Shown: positions 1 to 9,650 of the stretch, in pieces
How positions within the stretch are numbered: position 1 is the stretch's first letter
Layout of the letters: each line of letters opens with the position of its first letter
From: Microbacterium oxydans
GTDB lineage: Bacteria > Actinomycetota > Actinomycetes > Actinomycetales > Microbacteriaceae
Assembly: GCF_000956525.1 (NCBI RefSeq)
Contig: NZ_JYIW01000026.1
Span: 496,001 to 560,000 of the forward strand
Length of the DNA stretch: 64,000 bases
Direction: 5' to 3'
The notes under the pieces: model-generated
The model's input: the letters and a program-made list of their open reading frames with translations, nothing else
What the model was told of the DNA's origin: nothing
The model's database searches: none
Made by a program: the position numbers and the translations under genes

Positions 1-43
1 CGGCGACGGCTGCGATCGTCAGGGCTGCGAGACGACGGTTCAT
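1..43 (-). CDS. N-terminus of a secreted or membrane protein (partial)
   Basis: Only the first 14 codons lie in the window; they read MNRRLAALTIAAVA, a short basic N-terminus followed by a hydrophobic run, as in a signal peptide. The ATG is preceded at good spacing by a purine-rich GGGGGA ribosome binding site. The product cannot be named because the gene continues past the left edge. Confidence 0.55.
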   Translation of the reverse strand, partial: MNRRLAALTIAAVA

Positions 44-141
44 GAAATTCCCCCTTCAAGGGCGCTGTCATCCGACAGCACCGGTTTGCAAACGGCAGTC
101 AGTCAACCACATCGCTCTGACGTCATGCTCGTGCCACTCGC

Positions 142-1465
142 TCAGTCGCTCTGTTCCGTGGTCGCCGCGGGCGTTCGGCGCACGACGAGTGAGAGCAGCG
201 CGGCGATCGCGCAGAGGGCTGCACCACCCCACCATGCGTAGGTATACGTGCCGAAGGTGTCGCGGATCACGCCGGCGCCGAGTGCGGCGACAGCTGCCCC
301 GATCTGGTGCGCCGCGAAGACCCAGCCGAACACGATGGTGCCGCGGTCGCCGAAGATCTCACGGCACAACACCGCGGTCGGCGGCACGGTCGCCACCCAG
401 TCCAGTCCGTAGATCACGATGAACAGCACCATGCTCGGATGCACCACATCAGACAGGAGCCAGGGGAGGAGCACGAGTCCGACGCCCCGGAACGCGTAAT
501 ACGTGACGAGCAGGATGCGCGGATCGAAGCGATCGGTGAGCCAGCCGGATGCGATCGTGCCCGCGATGTCGAAGATGCCGACGACGGCGAGGAGGCCCGC
601 CGCCGTCGTGGTGGCCATGCCATGGTCGTGCGCAGAGGGGATGAAGTGGATGCCGATCAGGCCGTTCGTGGTCGCGCCGCAGATCGCGAACGCGAAAACC
701 AGAGCCCAGAACGAGGGCTTCTTGGATGCGAACCGCAGCCCGTCGAGCGCTCGCACGGCAGCGTTCCCGGTGGCTCGCGCCGGCGGAGTGAAGGTCGCGG
801 GATCAGCGCCGAGGGGGAGAACACCACGGTCCTCCGGATGATCGCGCAGCACCAGCCAGACGACCGGCACCGCGGCTAGTGCGACCGCGGCGACGAGCAG
901 GGAGGCGGCCCGCCAACCGGCGCTTTCTGCAAGCGCGGCGACGGGGTGGCAGGAAGATGAGCTGTCCGGTGGCCGATCCGGCGGTCAGGATGCCCATCAC
1001 GAGTCCGCGCCGTTGCACGAACCACCGGTTCGCGATCGTCGCGGCGAACACGAGCGCCATCGATCCGGTGCCGAGACCGATGAGCACGCCCCAGAAGAGC
1101 AGCAACTGCCAGGACGCGGTCATCAGGATGCTGCCGCCGGCGCCGAGTGCGACGAGAGTCAGCGCTGAGGCGACGACCTGCCGGATGCCGAACCGGTCCA
1201 TCAGGGCGGCCGCGAACGGCGCGGTGAGCCCGTACAGGAGGAGGTTGATGCTGACCGCGAGCGACATGACCGTGGTCGACCAGCCGAACTCTTCGTGCAG
1301 CGGCACCATCAACGCACCAGGTGCCGCTCGGAATCCGGCGGCAGCGAGCAGGGCGAGGAATGCGACAGCGGCAACCCACCATGCGGGATGCACGCGGTGT
1401 GGTCTCATGCGATCGACCGGTGGTTCAGCGGGTGTGCGTCGGTCATCGCGGCCTGTTCTCATCAT
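142..1465 (-). pseudogene. MFS transporter, interrupted by a single-base frameshift
   Basis: Two overlapping minus-strand frames together encode one major facilitator protein. The first carries the start, the N-terminal membrane helices and the cytoplasmic-loop motif around FVQRRGLVMG. The second carries the remaining helices and the stop at 142. They join if one base is removed from the G run at 943-946 (CCCC on the coding strand), giving ...LIFLPPVAALAESAGWR... The repaired product is about 440 residues, normal for a 12-helix MFS carrier. As written, translation runs into an unrelated Arg-rich tail and stops near 803. It is either a recent pseudogene or a homopolymer sequencing error. The substrate is unknown; overall flavour resembles oxalate/formate-antiporter-like or general MFS_1 carriers. 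No good ribosome binding site precedes the ATG pair at 1465/1462; an internal ATG at residue 20 is an alternative. Confidence 0.75.
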
Positions 1466-1481
1466 GGACGAGCAAACTCAA

Positions 1482-1712
1482 TCAAGTCGGAGTCGCCTCG
1501 CCAGACTTCAGCTTTGCCCTGATAGCAGCGAAAGCGCCCGACCACCCGCTGGCCAATGCCGCGAACATCGCGCTGGCCGCGGCCATGTGAGCACCAGACG
1601 CATGGGCGGCGGCGAACCCGAACCAGACAATCGCAGCGCCCACACCGACGATCGCGACGACATTGACGAGCCGCGCCGTCAGCTCCAGCCGATGAACGTT
1701 GTGAACGCTCAC
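1482..1712 (-). CDS. small two-helix membrane protein, unknown function
   Basis: The 76-residue product has two hydrophobic stretches (about residues 15-35 and 44-62, rich in Ala, Val and Gly), suggesting a membrane hairpin, and a basic tail ending KLKSGEATPT. I chose the GTG at 1712 because a GAGGA ribosome binding site lies 6 nt upstream; in-frame ATGs at 1730, 1739 and 1775 would lengthen it to at most 97 residues without such a site. It ends 16 bp before the frameshifted MFS gene on the same strand, so the two may be cotranscribed. I do not recognise a family. Confidence 0.5.
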   Translation of the reverse strand: MSVHNVHRLELTARLVNVVAIVGVGAAIVWFGFAAAHASGAHMAAASAMFAALASGWSGAFAAIRAKLKSGEATPT

Positions 1713-1806
1713 TTCACGTCCTCGAAGCATTGAATCCATAGGCCAACTGCACCACATTCCCCTGAAGACGGACATTGGCTACGGCTCGCTCATTGTCAGA
1801 CACGCC

Positions 1807-2157
1807 CTAGGCAGGATGTTGCGGGCCGAGGGGAGCGGATGACAGCTCGCCCGCAGCATCGCCCTTGAGTTCGATGAGGATGGAGTGCGTCGGCGTCGTG
1901 CCGGTGTTCTCGCCGGCGTGACGCTGGGACGGCAACCAGACGGCCTGTCCAGCGGTGAGCGCCGTGTCGAATGTCCGTTCGCCGGCCGTCAGTCGACGCG
2001 AGAAGTCACTGAGCGTGACCATGACGCTGTTCGGATGATCGTGCGGGGTCGTCCGATCTCCAGGCTCATCGGTGTACTCGAGGACGCGCACGAAGTCGTT
2101 CTCCCAGAGCGTGCGGTAGTGATCAGGATTCGTGACCGTGGGATCGTCGGTGATCAT
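1807..2157 (-). CDS. small cupin-domain protein
   Basis: The 116-residue protein has the pattern of a single-domain cupin: TPHDHPNSVMV resembles cupin motif 1 (a His-x-His metal pair) and the segment ending in WLPSQRHAGENTG resembles motif 2 with its His. These folds bind a metal or small ligand and serve as sensors, isomerases or dioxygenases; the substrate cannot be told. It is cytoplasmic, with no signal peptide. No ribosome binding site is seen, but a TAGTGT box lies 6 nt before the ATG, so the transcript is probably leaderless. It is divergent from the methyltransferase gene at 2331. Confidence 0.7.
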   Translation of the reverse strand: MITDDPTVTNPDHYRTLWENDFVRVLEYTDEPGDRTTPHDHPNSVMVTLSDFSRRLTAGERTFDTALTAGQAVWLPSQRHAGENTGTTPTHSILIELKGDAAGELSSAPLGPQHPA

Positions 2158-2163
2158 GTCGCG

Positions 2164-2169
2164 ACACTA
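2164..2169 (-). promoter_or_regulatory. -10 box (TAGTGT) of leaderless cupin gene
   Basis: TAGTGT matches the actinobacterial TANNNT -10 element and lies 6 nt upstream of the ATG at 2157, so transcription would begin at the start codon. Confidence 0.4.
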
Positions 2170-2272
2170 CGCCTGCATCGGCGAACGCATCAGGGGGACT
2201 TCCGGCCGGGGAGGTGCCCGATTTCACCAGACTGACGTCCCTTCCACGCCCACCTCTCCTCGTCGTGCTGAC

Positions 2273-2286
2273 ATAATGTGCATTAT
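2273..2286. promoter_or_regulatory. perfect 6-bp inverted repeat, candidate operator
   Basis: ATAATG-TG-CATTAT is a perfect palindrome, AT-rich against a GC-rich background, in the divergent region between the cupin and methyltransferase genes. It lies about 45 bp upstream of the methyltransferase start. The cognate regulator is unknown and none of the neighbours is a DNA-binding protein. Confidence 0.4.
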
Positions 2287-2318
2287 CGGTGTTATCGAAA
2301 AGAGGCAGAAGGGGTGGA

Positions 2319-2324
2319 TAGGCT
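2319..2324 (+). promoter_or_regulatory. -10 box (TAGGCT) of leaderless methyltransferase gene
   Basis: TAGGCT sits 6 nt before the ATG at 2331; no ribosome binding site is present at normal spacing. This arrangement predicts a leaderless mRNA. Confidence 0.4.
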
Positions 2325-2330
2325 CATACG

Positions 2331-3176
2331 ATGACCGGACAGAATGTGGAGATCGGCTGGGATGCAGCGCGGCAGGCCAACCAGGAGAACTGGGAGGATC
2401 GCGTACCGCTGCACGAGTCGGCATACGGGCTCGACGCCTACGACGATCCGGATCACCTCAGCGACGTCGTCCGGCATGACGTGGCGGTTCTTGAACCGTT
2501 CCTGCCGTCGAACAGCCTGTCAGGACTCGACCTGTGCCACCTGCAATGCCACATCGGCACCGACACGGTGTCACTGGCGCGTGCCGGAGCTCGCGTGACC
2601 GGCGTCGACTTCTCGCCGTCGGCGCTCGGGGTCGCGTCGACGCTCGCGGACCGCGCCGGGGTCGACGCACGATGGGTGCAGACCGATGTGTTGGACGCCC
2701 GAAGCGCCGTGGACGGCGACTTCGACGTCGTCTACACGAGCATCGGGACGATCACCTGGCTGCAGGATCTCGATCGCTGGGCCGCACAGGTCAGCGCCTT
2801 GATTCGCGCGGGCGGAACATTCTTCATCCGAGACGGTCACCCAGCGCTGTACGCGCTCGACGAGAACGCGCAGGGTCTCACCACGCGGTACCCCTACTTC
2901 GGCGACGGGCGCGCGCAGCAGTGGGATGAGGAGTCGACGTACGTGGGTGATGGAAAGGTCGCCCATCCTCGCACCTACGAGTGGCCACACCCGCTGTCCG
3001 AGATCTTGGGGGCACTGCTCGGTGCGGGGTTGCGCCTCTTGCACTTCGATGAGGGGCGGATGCTCCCGTGGCAGTTCAGCCCACGCATGGTCGAAGTGCC
3101 GGGCGGGTACGCCTGGCCGGAAGCCGAGCGCAACCTGCTCCCCTGCACCTACACGATCATCGCGCGGAAAGACTGA
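2331..3176 (+). CDS. class I SAM-dependent methyltransferase
   Basis: The 281-residue protein carries the Rossmann-like SAM pocket: LSGLDLCHLQCHIGTDTVSL is an unusual motif I, GARVTGVDFSPSALGVA provides the acidic residue after beta-2, and DVVYTSIGTITWL is the post-motif strand. The segment around residues 190-215 with YEWPHPLSEIL matches methyltransferase_11/25-type small-molecule enzymes. The substrate is unknown. The gene is monocistronic and converges on the lipoprotein gene ending at 3181, only 4 bp away, with no hairpin between. Transcription probably starts at or next to the ATG from the TAGGCT box. Confidence 0.8.
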   Translation: MTGQNVEIGWDAARQANQENWEDRVPLHESAYGLDAYDDPDHLSDVVRHDVAVLEPFLPSNSLSGLDLCHLQCHIGTDTVSLARAGARVTGVDFSPSALGVASTLADRAGVDARWVQTDVLDARSAVDGDFDVVYTSIGTITWLQDLDRWAAQVSALIRAGGTFFIRDGHPALYALDENAQGLTTRYPYFGDGRAQQWDEESTYVGDGKVAHPRTYEWPHPLSEILGALLGAGLRLLHFDEGRMLPWQFSPRMVEVPGGYAWPEAERNLLPCTYTIIARKD

Positions 3177-3180
3177 CGCG

Positions 3181-3573
3181 TCAGCGGTACTCGCGTCCTT
3201 GGCAATCCACGGCGTCGTCGAACGCACCATCTGAGAGCTCCTTGCGCACCGCCGACGACAGACTCGCCTTCGGGATCACGGCGACCTCGACGGACTTCGC
3301 CGCACTCAGATACTCGTTGTCAGCGCACGCCGCGACCACGATCCACTGTGCCTGCGCTGCTGTGGTCGTATAGGACGCAGGTTCTCCGACGCGCGGCGAC
3401 ACGTCTTGAATCAGGAGCAGCGATGTCTCCGGCACAGCATCCGACACCGTGTTGAGCGGCTTTCTGACAGCCTCGTCCGTCGGCAGGCCAGTGGGTGCGC
3501 AGCCGGCCAACCCTGCGCAGCACACGATCAGTGCTGCGCAGGCTGCCAGGCCAGTCGGGGTCAGAGTCCGCAC
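3181..3573 (-). CDS. small lipoprotein, unknown function
   Basis: The 130-residue protein has a type II signal peptide: a hydrophobic run followed by the lipobox LAGC with the lipidated Cys at residue 25. The mature part contains two further Cys (in AACADN and VDCQGR) that may form a disulfide. Its start lies 13 bp inside the 3' end of the upstream secreted-protein gene, in another frame, which implies cotranscription and probably coupled translation. No family is recognised; the pair is likely one functional unit at the cell surface. Confidence 0.7.
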   Translation of the reverse strand: MRTLTPTGLAACAALIVCCAGLAGCAPTGLPTDEAVRKPLNTVSDAVPETSLLLIQDVSPRVGEPASYTTTAAQAQWIVVAACADNEYLSAAKSVEVAVIPKASLSSAVRKELSDGAFDDAVDCQGREYR

Positions 3574-4133
3574 GAGATCGCCGAAGGCGACGGGTTGAAT
3601 GCCGTCAGTTTGCCGCTCGTCTCAACCGTCTTCCAGTAGGTCGGCCCGATCCGCGGCTTGTATGCCTCCTGCTTCTGGAGGTTGTAGCGGTACTTCGTGC
3701 CGACGGAGTGCGCCTTCCAGGTCTGGCCACTCTTCAGGGGCGGAGATGTGCATCCCACGGTCGTCGTGACGCTCGAGGTCGCGCTGATCTTCAGTCCGGC
3801 AGACACACTCGCCCGACTCGCCCCGACGCTGAGCTCGATGTTCCTGGTCGCGGTCTTCCCCTTCGTGATGACGCACGTGCCGCCTCCGGTCGTGATCCTG
3901 CAACTCGCGATCACTCCCCCGATCGAGTTCGAGGTGGACGTCACGTTCAACACGTTGTAGCGATACACCGCGGCCTCTGCCGCCTGCGTGGCGCCCAGCG
4001 TGAAGACACCGATGCAGAGTGCGCCGACGACGGCGAGGAGACCGCTTCGGGCCGCGTTGCGCTTCGGTCGGTCGGACATCGTCGTCGATGAATCGTGAGT
4101 GCGATCGAAGAATCGCGGGATTCGAATGGTCAT
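3561..4133 (-). CDS. secreted beta-rich protein with four mature cysteines, unknown function
   Basis: From the ATG at 4133 (GGAG ribosome binding site 5 nt upstream) the product has 190 residues. A long N-region is followed by a hydrophobic core (about residues 30-48) and a cleavage site near ATQAAEAA, so it is exported by Sec. The mature domain is rich in Ser, Thr and Val, with short alternating segments suggesting beta strands and four Cys (SCRI, TCVI, GCTS, SCGL), enough for two disulfides. The C-terminal part contains YKPRIGPTYWKTV. An upstream in-frame start at 4184 lacks a ribosome binding site. It overlaps the downstream lipoprotein gene. I do not recognise a family. Confidence 0.65.
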   Translation of the reverse strand: MTIRIPRFFDRTHDSSTTMSDRPKRNAARSGLLAVVGALCIGVFTLGATQAAEAAVYRYNVLNVTSTSNSIGGVIASCRITTGGGTCVITKGKTATRNIELSVGASRASVSAGLKISATSSVTTTVGCTSPPLKSGQTWKAHSVGTKYRYNLQKQEAYKPRIGPTYWKTVETSGKLTAFNPSPSAISCGL

Positions 4134-4227
4134 CAGTGCTCCCTTGCTGAGTGGATCAGTCAAGAGAACGCTATCTGCTGTCATTCGACGACAAAACCCC
4201 CGTAAATGGGGAATCTTGGGAAATGAA

Positions 4228-6588
<2,361 letters not shown>

Positions 6589-6618
6589 CGGCATCCTTGG
6601 TGTTCGAGGCTGAGGGGC

Positions 6619-7038
6619 TCAGCCGGCCTGATTGATTCGGAGCAGATTGCCTGCGGGGTCGCGGAAGGCGCAGTCCCGCACGCCGTAGGGCTGATCCATG
6701 GGCTCTTGCACGACATCCGCCCCGTGCTCGACGAGTCGGTCGAAGAGCGCGTCGAGGTCATCGCTCGCCAGCGTGAGGGCGCCGTAGCTGCCCTTCGCGA
6801 TCAGCTCGAGGATGGTCTGGCGCTCGGCATCCGTGATTCCGGGGTCTGTTGCCGGCGGATGCAGCACGATCGACGTCTCCGGCTGCCCGGTCGGGCCGAC
6901 CGTGAGCCAGCGGAGGCCGTCGTACCCCACGTCGTTGCGCACCTCGAATCCGAGCGCGTCGCGGTAGAAGCCGAGTGCCGCGTCGGCGTCGGTGTGCGGA
7001 AGGAATGCGTAGTGGATGCTGATGTTCATGGTGTTCAC
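6619..7038 (-). CDS. VOC (glyoxalase/bleomycin-resistance) family protein
   Basis: The 139-residue protein shows the betaalphabetabetabeta repeat of the VOC fold: FYRDALGFEVRND at the start, LTVGPTGQPETSIVL in the middle and FRDPAGNLLRINQ at the end, where the terminal acidic/basic residues resemble metal-site positions of YcgJ/PhnB-like members. The GTG start overlaps the stop of the upstream AraC gene as GTGA, so the two are translationally coupled. An ATG three codons in is an alternative. The substrate is unknown; the coupling suggests the regulator controls it. Confidence 0.82.
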   Translation of the reverse strand: MNTMNISIHYAFLPHTDADAALGFYRDALGFEVRNDVGYDGLRWLTVGPTGQPETSIVLHPPATDPGITDAERQTILELIAKGSYGALTLASDDLDALFDRLVEHGADVVQEPMDQPYGVRDCAFRDPAGNLLRINQAG

Positions 7039-7475
7039 GCTAGATGTGCGCCCGTTCGGGGCGCTTCTTGATTCCTGATCGGTCTGGTCACGTGCTTGGC
7101 CTGGAAGACAGGGATGCCTTCCACGGTGGCGGCTCGTTCACGGTACACGCTGGGTGGGACTCCGACGAGCTCCGTGAACCGGGTGCTGAACGTGCCGAGC
7201 GACGAGCATCCGACATCGAAGCAGACCTCCGTCACGCTGCGGTCGCCACGGCGCAGCAGGGCCATCGCCCGCTCGATGCGGCGCGTCATCAGATACGAGT
7301 ACGGAGACTCTCCGTACGCCTCGCGGAACTGCCGGCTCAGGTGTCCGGCAGACATGTGCACGCCACGCGCGAGCGCCTCCACATCGAGGGGCTCGGCGTA
7401 CTCCCGATCGATGCGATCCCGGACTCTCCGCATCACCGCGAGATCGCGGAGGCGGGAATCGTCTGGTGGAGTCAC
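7035..7475 (-). CDS. AraC-type helix-turn-helix regulator, DNA-binding domain only
   Basis: The 146-residue product from the GTG at 7475 (AGGA 7 nt upstream) is little more than the two-helix-turn-helix AraC domain: EPLDVEALARGVHMSAGHLS is the first HTH, and VTEVCFDVGCSSLGTFS with FTELVGVPPSVYR is the second with the family signature. There is no room for a sugar-binding domain. It is first in a two-gene operon with the VOC gene, overlapping by GTGA. Short AraC/VOC pairs of this kind are common in actinobacteria. Longer upstream reading is open but lacks a ribosome binding site and is Met-rich and unconserved-looking. Confidence 0.82.
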   Translation of the reverse strand: MTPPDDSRLRDLAVMRRVRDRIDREYAEPLDVEALARGVHMSAGHLSRQFREAYGESPYSYLMTRRIERAMALLRRGDRSVTEVCFDVGCSSLGTFSTRFTELVGVPPSVYRERAATVEGIPVFQAKHVTRPIRNQEAPRTGAHLA

Positions 7476-7611
7476 GAGATGATCCTGCCATGACGGTGCA
7501 TCACGCGGAATGACGGGATACGACGCACTTCTGCGGTCCTCCCCCATGATGCGCATCGCGAGCGATACCCTGAAGACGCCCTCACAGGATTCTCCCAGAA
7601 AGGCATCTCCC

Positions 7612-8208
7612 ATGTCCGAAGCACTCTCCGGAGCGAAATCGCTCTTCAAGTCGATCCGCATCACGCTCGCCGTCTCCGGCGTCATCGCCCTCATCGCAGG
7701 CATCGTGCTGCTCGTCTGGCCCGTGAAGTCCGCCGTCATCGTGACCGCGATCTTCGCCTCCTATCTCGTCGTCGCCGGTCTCGTCTACATCGGTCTCGGC
7801 ATCTTCTCCCATGCCCGCGGTGGCTGGGCGCGCGTCGGCCACATCGTGCTGGGCCTCTTCTACATCGCGGCAGGCGTGATCGCCTTCGCCAACCTCGGCG
7901 TCGCCGCGGCGACACTCGCGCTCGTGGTCGTGATCTTCATCGGCATCAGCTGGATCATCGACGGCGTGGTGTCCCTGTCGCTGCTCGGACAGGACGGTTC
8001 GCGCGTCTGGACCCTGCTCTACGCGCTGCTCAGCATCATCGCCGGCGTCGTGGTGTTGTTCTCGCCGCTCATCGCGGGCCTCGCGATCTGGCTCTTCTTC
8101 GGCATATCGCTGGTCGCACTCGGCATCGTCCAGATCATTCGCGCGATCACGCTCGGCCGCGACGGCAAGGACTTCGTCGCGGCGGTGCAGTCGGAGACCA
8201 CGGTCTGA
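7612..8208 (+). CDS. HdeD/DUF308 family membrane protein
   Basis: The 198-residue protein has six hydrophobic helices in three pairs separated by short loops, the pattern of the HdeD acid-resistance membrane family (DUF308). Examples are ITLAVSGVIALIAGIVLLVW and LLSIIAGVVVLFSPLIAGLA. It is an integral membrane protein; in enterobacteria HdeD aids acid survival, but its role in actinobacteria is not established. The ATG at 7612 is preceded by an AAAGG site at 8 nt. The gene is monocistronic, followed by a strong terminator. Confidence 0.85.
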   Translation: MSEALSGAKSLFKSIRITLAVSGVIALIAGIVLLVWPVKSAVIVTAIFASYLVVAGLVYIGLGIFSHARGGWARVGHIVLGLFYIAAGVIAFANLGVAAATLALVVVIFIGISWIIDGVVSLSLLGQDGSRVWTLLYALLSIIAGVVVLFSPLIAGLAIWLFFGISLVALGIVQIIRAITLGRDGKDFVAAVQSETTV

Positions 8209-8227
8209 TCCGCTCCTCGAACCGGAT

Positions 8228-8269
8228 GAGAACGGCCCCGCCCTGCTGCTGCAGGACGGGGCCGTTCTC
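8228..8269. terminator. bidirectional hairpin terminator
   Basis: Arms at 8228-8245 and 8252-8269 pair over 18 bp with one G-T type mismatch around a 6-nt CTGCTG loop. It lies between the convergent HdeD and SDR genes and can end transcription from both sides. Confidence 0.75.
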
Positions 8270-8281
8270 GCATGGATGGGA

Positions 8282-9046
8282 CTACTCGGCAGCGAACGCG
8301 CTGACGTCGCCGACGAGACGCGTGTTGTCGGCCGGCACCGGGTCGACGGCTGCCTGTGCGACCTCTGCGGCGAACTCCGAGACGTTGTAGAGCTTGCCGG
8401 CAGACTCGCGCCGCTCGGCGATCGCACCCGGGTTGGCGCGCTCCAGCAGCGTCGCGGTGATGGTGCCCTCGATCATGTCGCCGGAGACGACGGTGAAGCC
8501 GACGCCCTTCTCGGCGAGGCCGGGGATCAGCTCGCGCAGCGCGTCTTCGCCAGCTCGCTTCGACAGTGCGACGGGCTCGTACTCCGGCATGGTCGGGGTG
8601 GTGCGGATGAAGTGCGCCTGGTGGCTGGTCACGAACACGACGCGCGAGCCCTCACCGAGCAACGGCGTCGCGGCCTCCAGCACGTTGACCTGCGCATCGC
8701 GGTTGAGGGTGAGCGCGTAGTCCTCGGCCATACCGGACTCCATGCCGCCGGAAGCGTTCAGGACCAGCACGTCGAGGCGACCGTACTCGGCGCGTACCGC
8801 GTCGAACATCGCTGCGATCGACTCCGGATCGGTGAGGTCGGCGCCGACGACGAGCGCGCGGCGTCCGAATTCGCGGAGCTGGGCGGCGAGCTTCTCCGCA
8901 CGAGGCGCCTTGTTGCGGAAGTTGATGACGACGTCGGCTCCGGCCTGTGCCAGGTAGCGCACCGTGTCGGCTCCGATCCCGCGAGACGAGCCGGTGACAA
9001 GAGCGACCTTGCCGTCGAGAGATCCTGCGGGAAGAACGTCGGTCAC
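8282..9046 (-). CDS. short-chain dehydrogenase/reductase with atypical active site
   Basis: The 254-residue protein begins at a GTG at 9046 with GAGGAG 5 nt upstream. It has the NAD(P)-binding TGSSRGIG at residues 18-25, a DLTD acidic loop near 70 and LNASGG in place of NNAG near 93. Where classical SDRs have YxxxK, this one reads PEYEPVALSKRAGEDALR: aligning the Lys with the usual helix puts Val at the Tyr position, with a Tyr three residues further upstream. Chemistry may therefore differ or be lost. It converges on the HdeD gene and shares its terminator. The substrate is unknown. Confidence 0.85.
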   Translation of the reverse strand: MTDVLPAGSLDGKVALVTGSSRGIGADTVRYLAQAGADVVINFRNKAPRAEKLAAQLREFGRRALVVGADLTDPESIAAMFDAVRAEYGRLDVLVLNASGGMESGMAEDYALTLNRDAQVNVLEAATPLLGEGSRVVFVTSHQAHFIRTTPTMPEYEPVALSKRAGEDALRELIPGLAEKGVGFTVVSGDMIEGTITATLLERANPGAIAERRESAGKLYNVSEFAAEVAQAAVDPVPADNTRLVGDVSAFAAE

Positions 9047-9167
9047 GGTGACTCCTCTTGATGCGTGAAACGCCGCGATCACGCGGCGTTCCCAGACTAT
9101 CAAGACCGCCTCGCGGCACCCCGGCGACGTCACACCCGCATGATAGGTTGACGCCAAAGGAGGCCGC

Positions 9168-9641
9168 ATGGACAACTTCGCGACATTCGTACAGTTCATC
9201 GACCAATGGGCATGGATCGGGTGGCTGGTCCTGATCGCCCTCTTTCTCGTGATCGAGATGCTGACCCTCGACTTCACCTTCCTGATGTTGAGCTTCGGCA
9301 GCCTCGTCGGTCTCGTGACCGACTTCGTGGGCATCCCGATCTGGGTCCAAGTGCTCATCGCCGCCGCCGCGGCCGCGCTCTTCATCCTCTTCCTGCGACC
9401 ACCCCTGCTCAAGAGACTGCGTCGCGGGGAGGACCCGACGAAATCGAACGTCGACGCACTCATCGACCTCCGCGGCATCGCTCTCCACGACATCACGCAG
9501 ATCTCCGGCCAGGTCAAGCTCAGCAACGGCGACACCTGGACCGCCCGCACATCCACTTCCGTGCCGATCCCCCAGGGCTCACCGATCGCCGTCACGGCGA
9601 TCACCGGGGCGACCGCCACAGTCCGTCCCGTCAACGACTAG
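9168..9641 (+). CDS. NfeD family membrane protein
   Basis: The 157-residue protein has three hydrophobic segments (about residues 14-35, 36-55, 58-76) followed by a basic linker and a C-terminal OB-fold domain with RGIALHDITQISGQVKLSNG, the layout of short NfeD proteins (NfeD1b). NfeD proteins pair with SPFH proteins to organise membrane microdomains. That is the case here: the SPFH gene starts 9 bp downstream. A strong AAAGGAGG ribosome binding site precedes the ATG and a TAGGTT -10-like box lies at 9144. Confidence 0.9.
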   Translation: MDNFATFVQFIDQWAWIGWLVLIALFLVIEMLTLDFTFLMLSFGSLVGLVTDFVGIPIWVQVLIAAAAAALFILFLRPPLLKRLRRGEDPTKSNVDALIDLRGIALHDITQISGQVKLSNGDTWTARTSTSVPIPQGSPIAVTAITGATATVRPVND

Positions 9642-9650
9642 GAGAACCTC

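Noticed and set aside
9047..9634. N-terminal extension of the SDR up to 9634
   Set aside because: The extension is antisense to the NfeD gene, basic and Ser/Thr-rich; a GTG with a good ribosome binding site sits at 9046 exactly where the SDR family begins.
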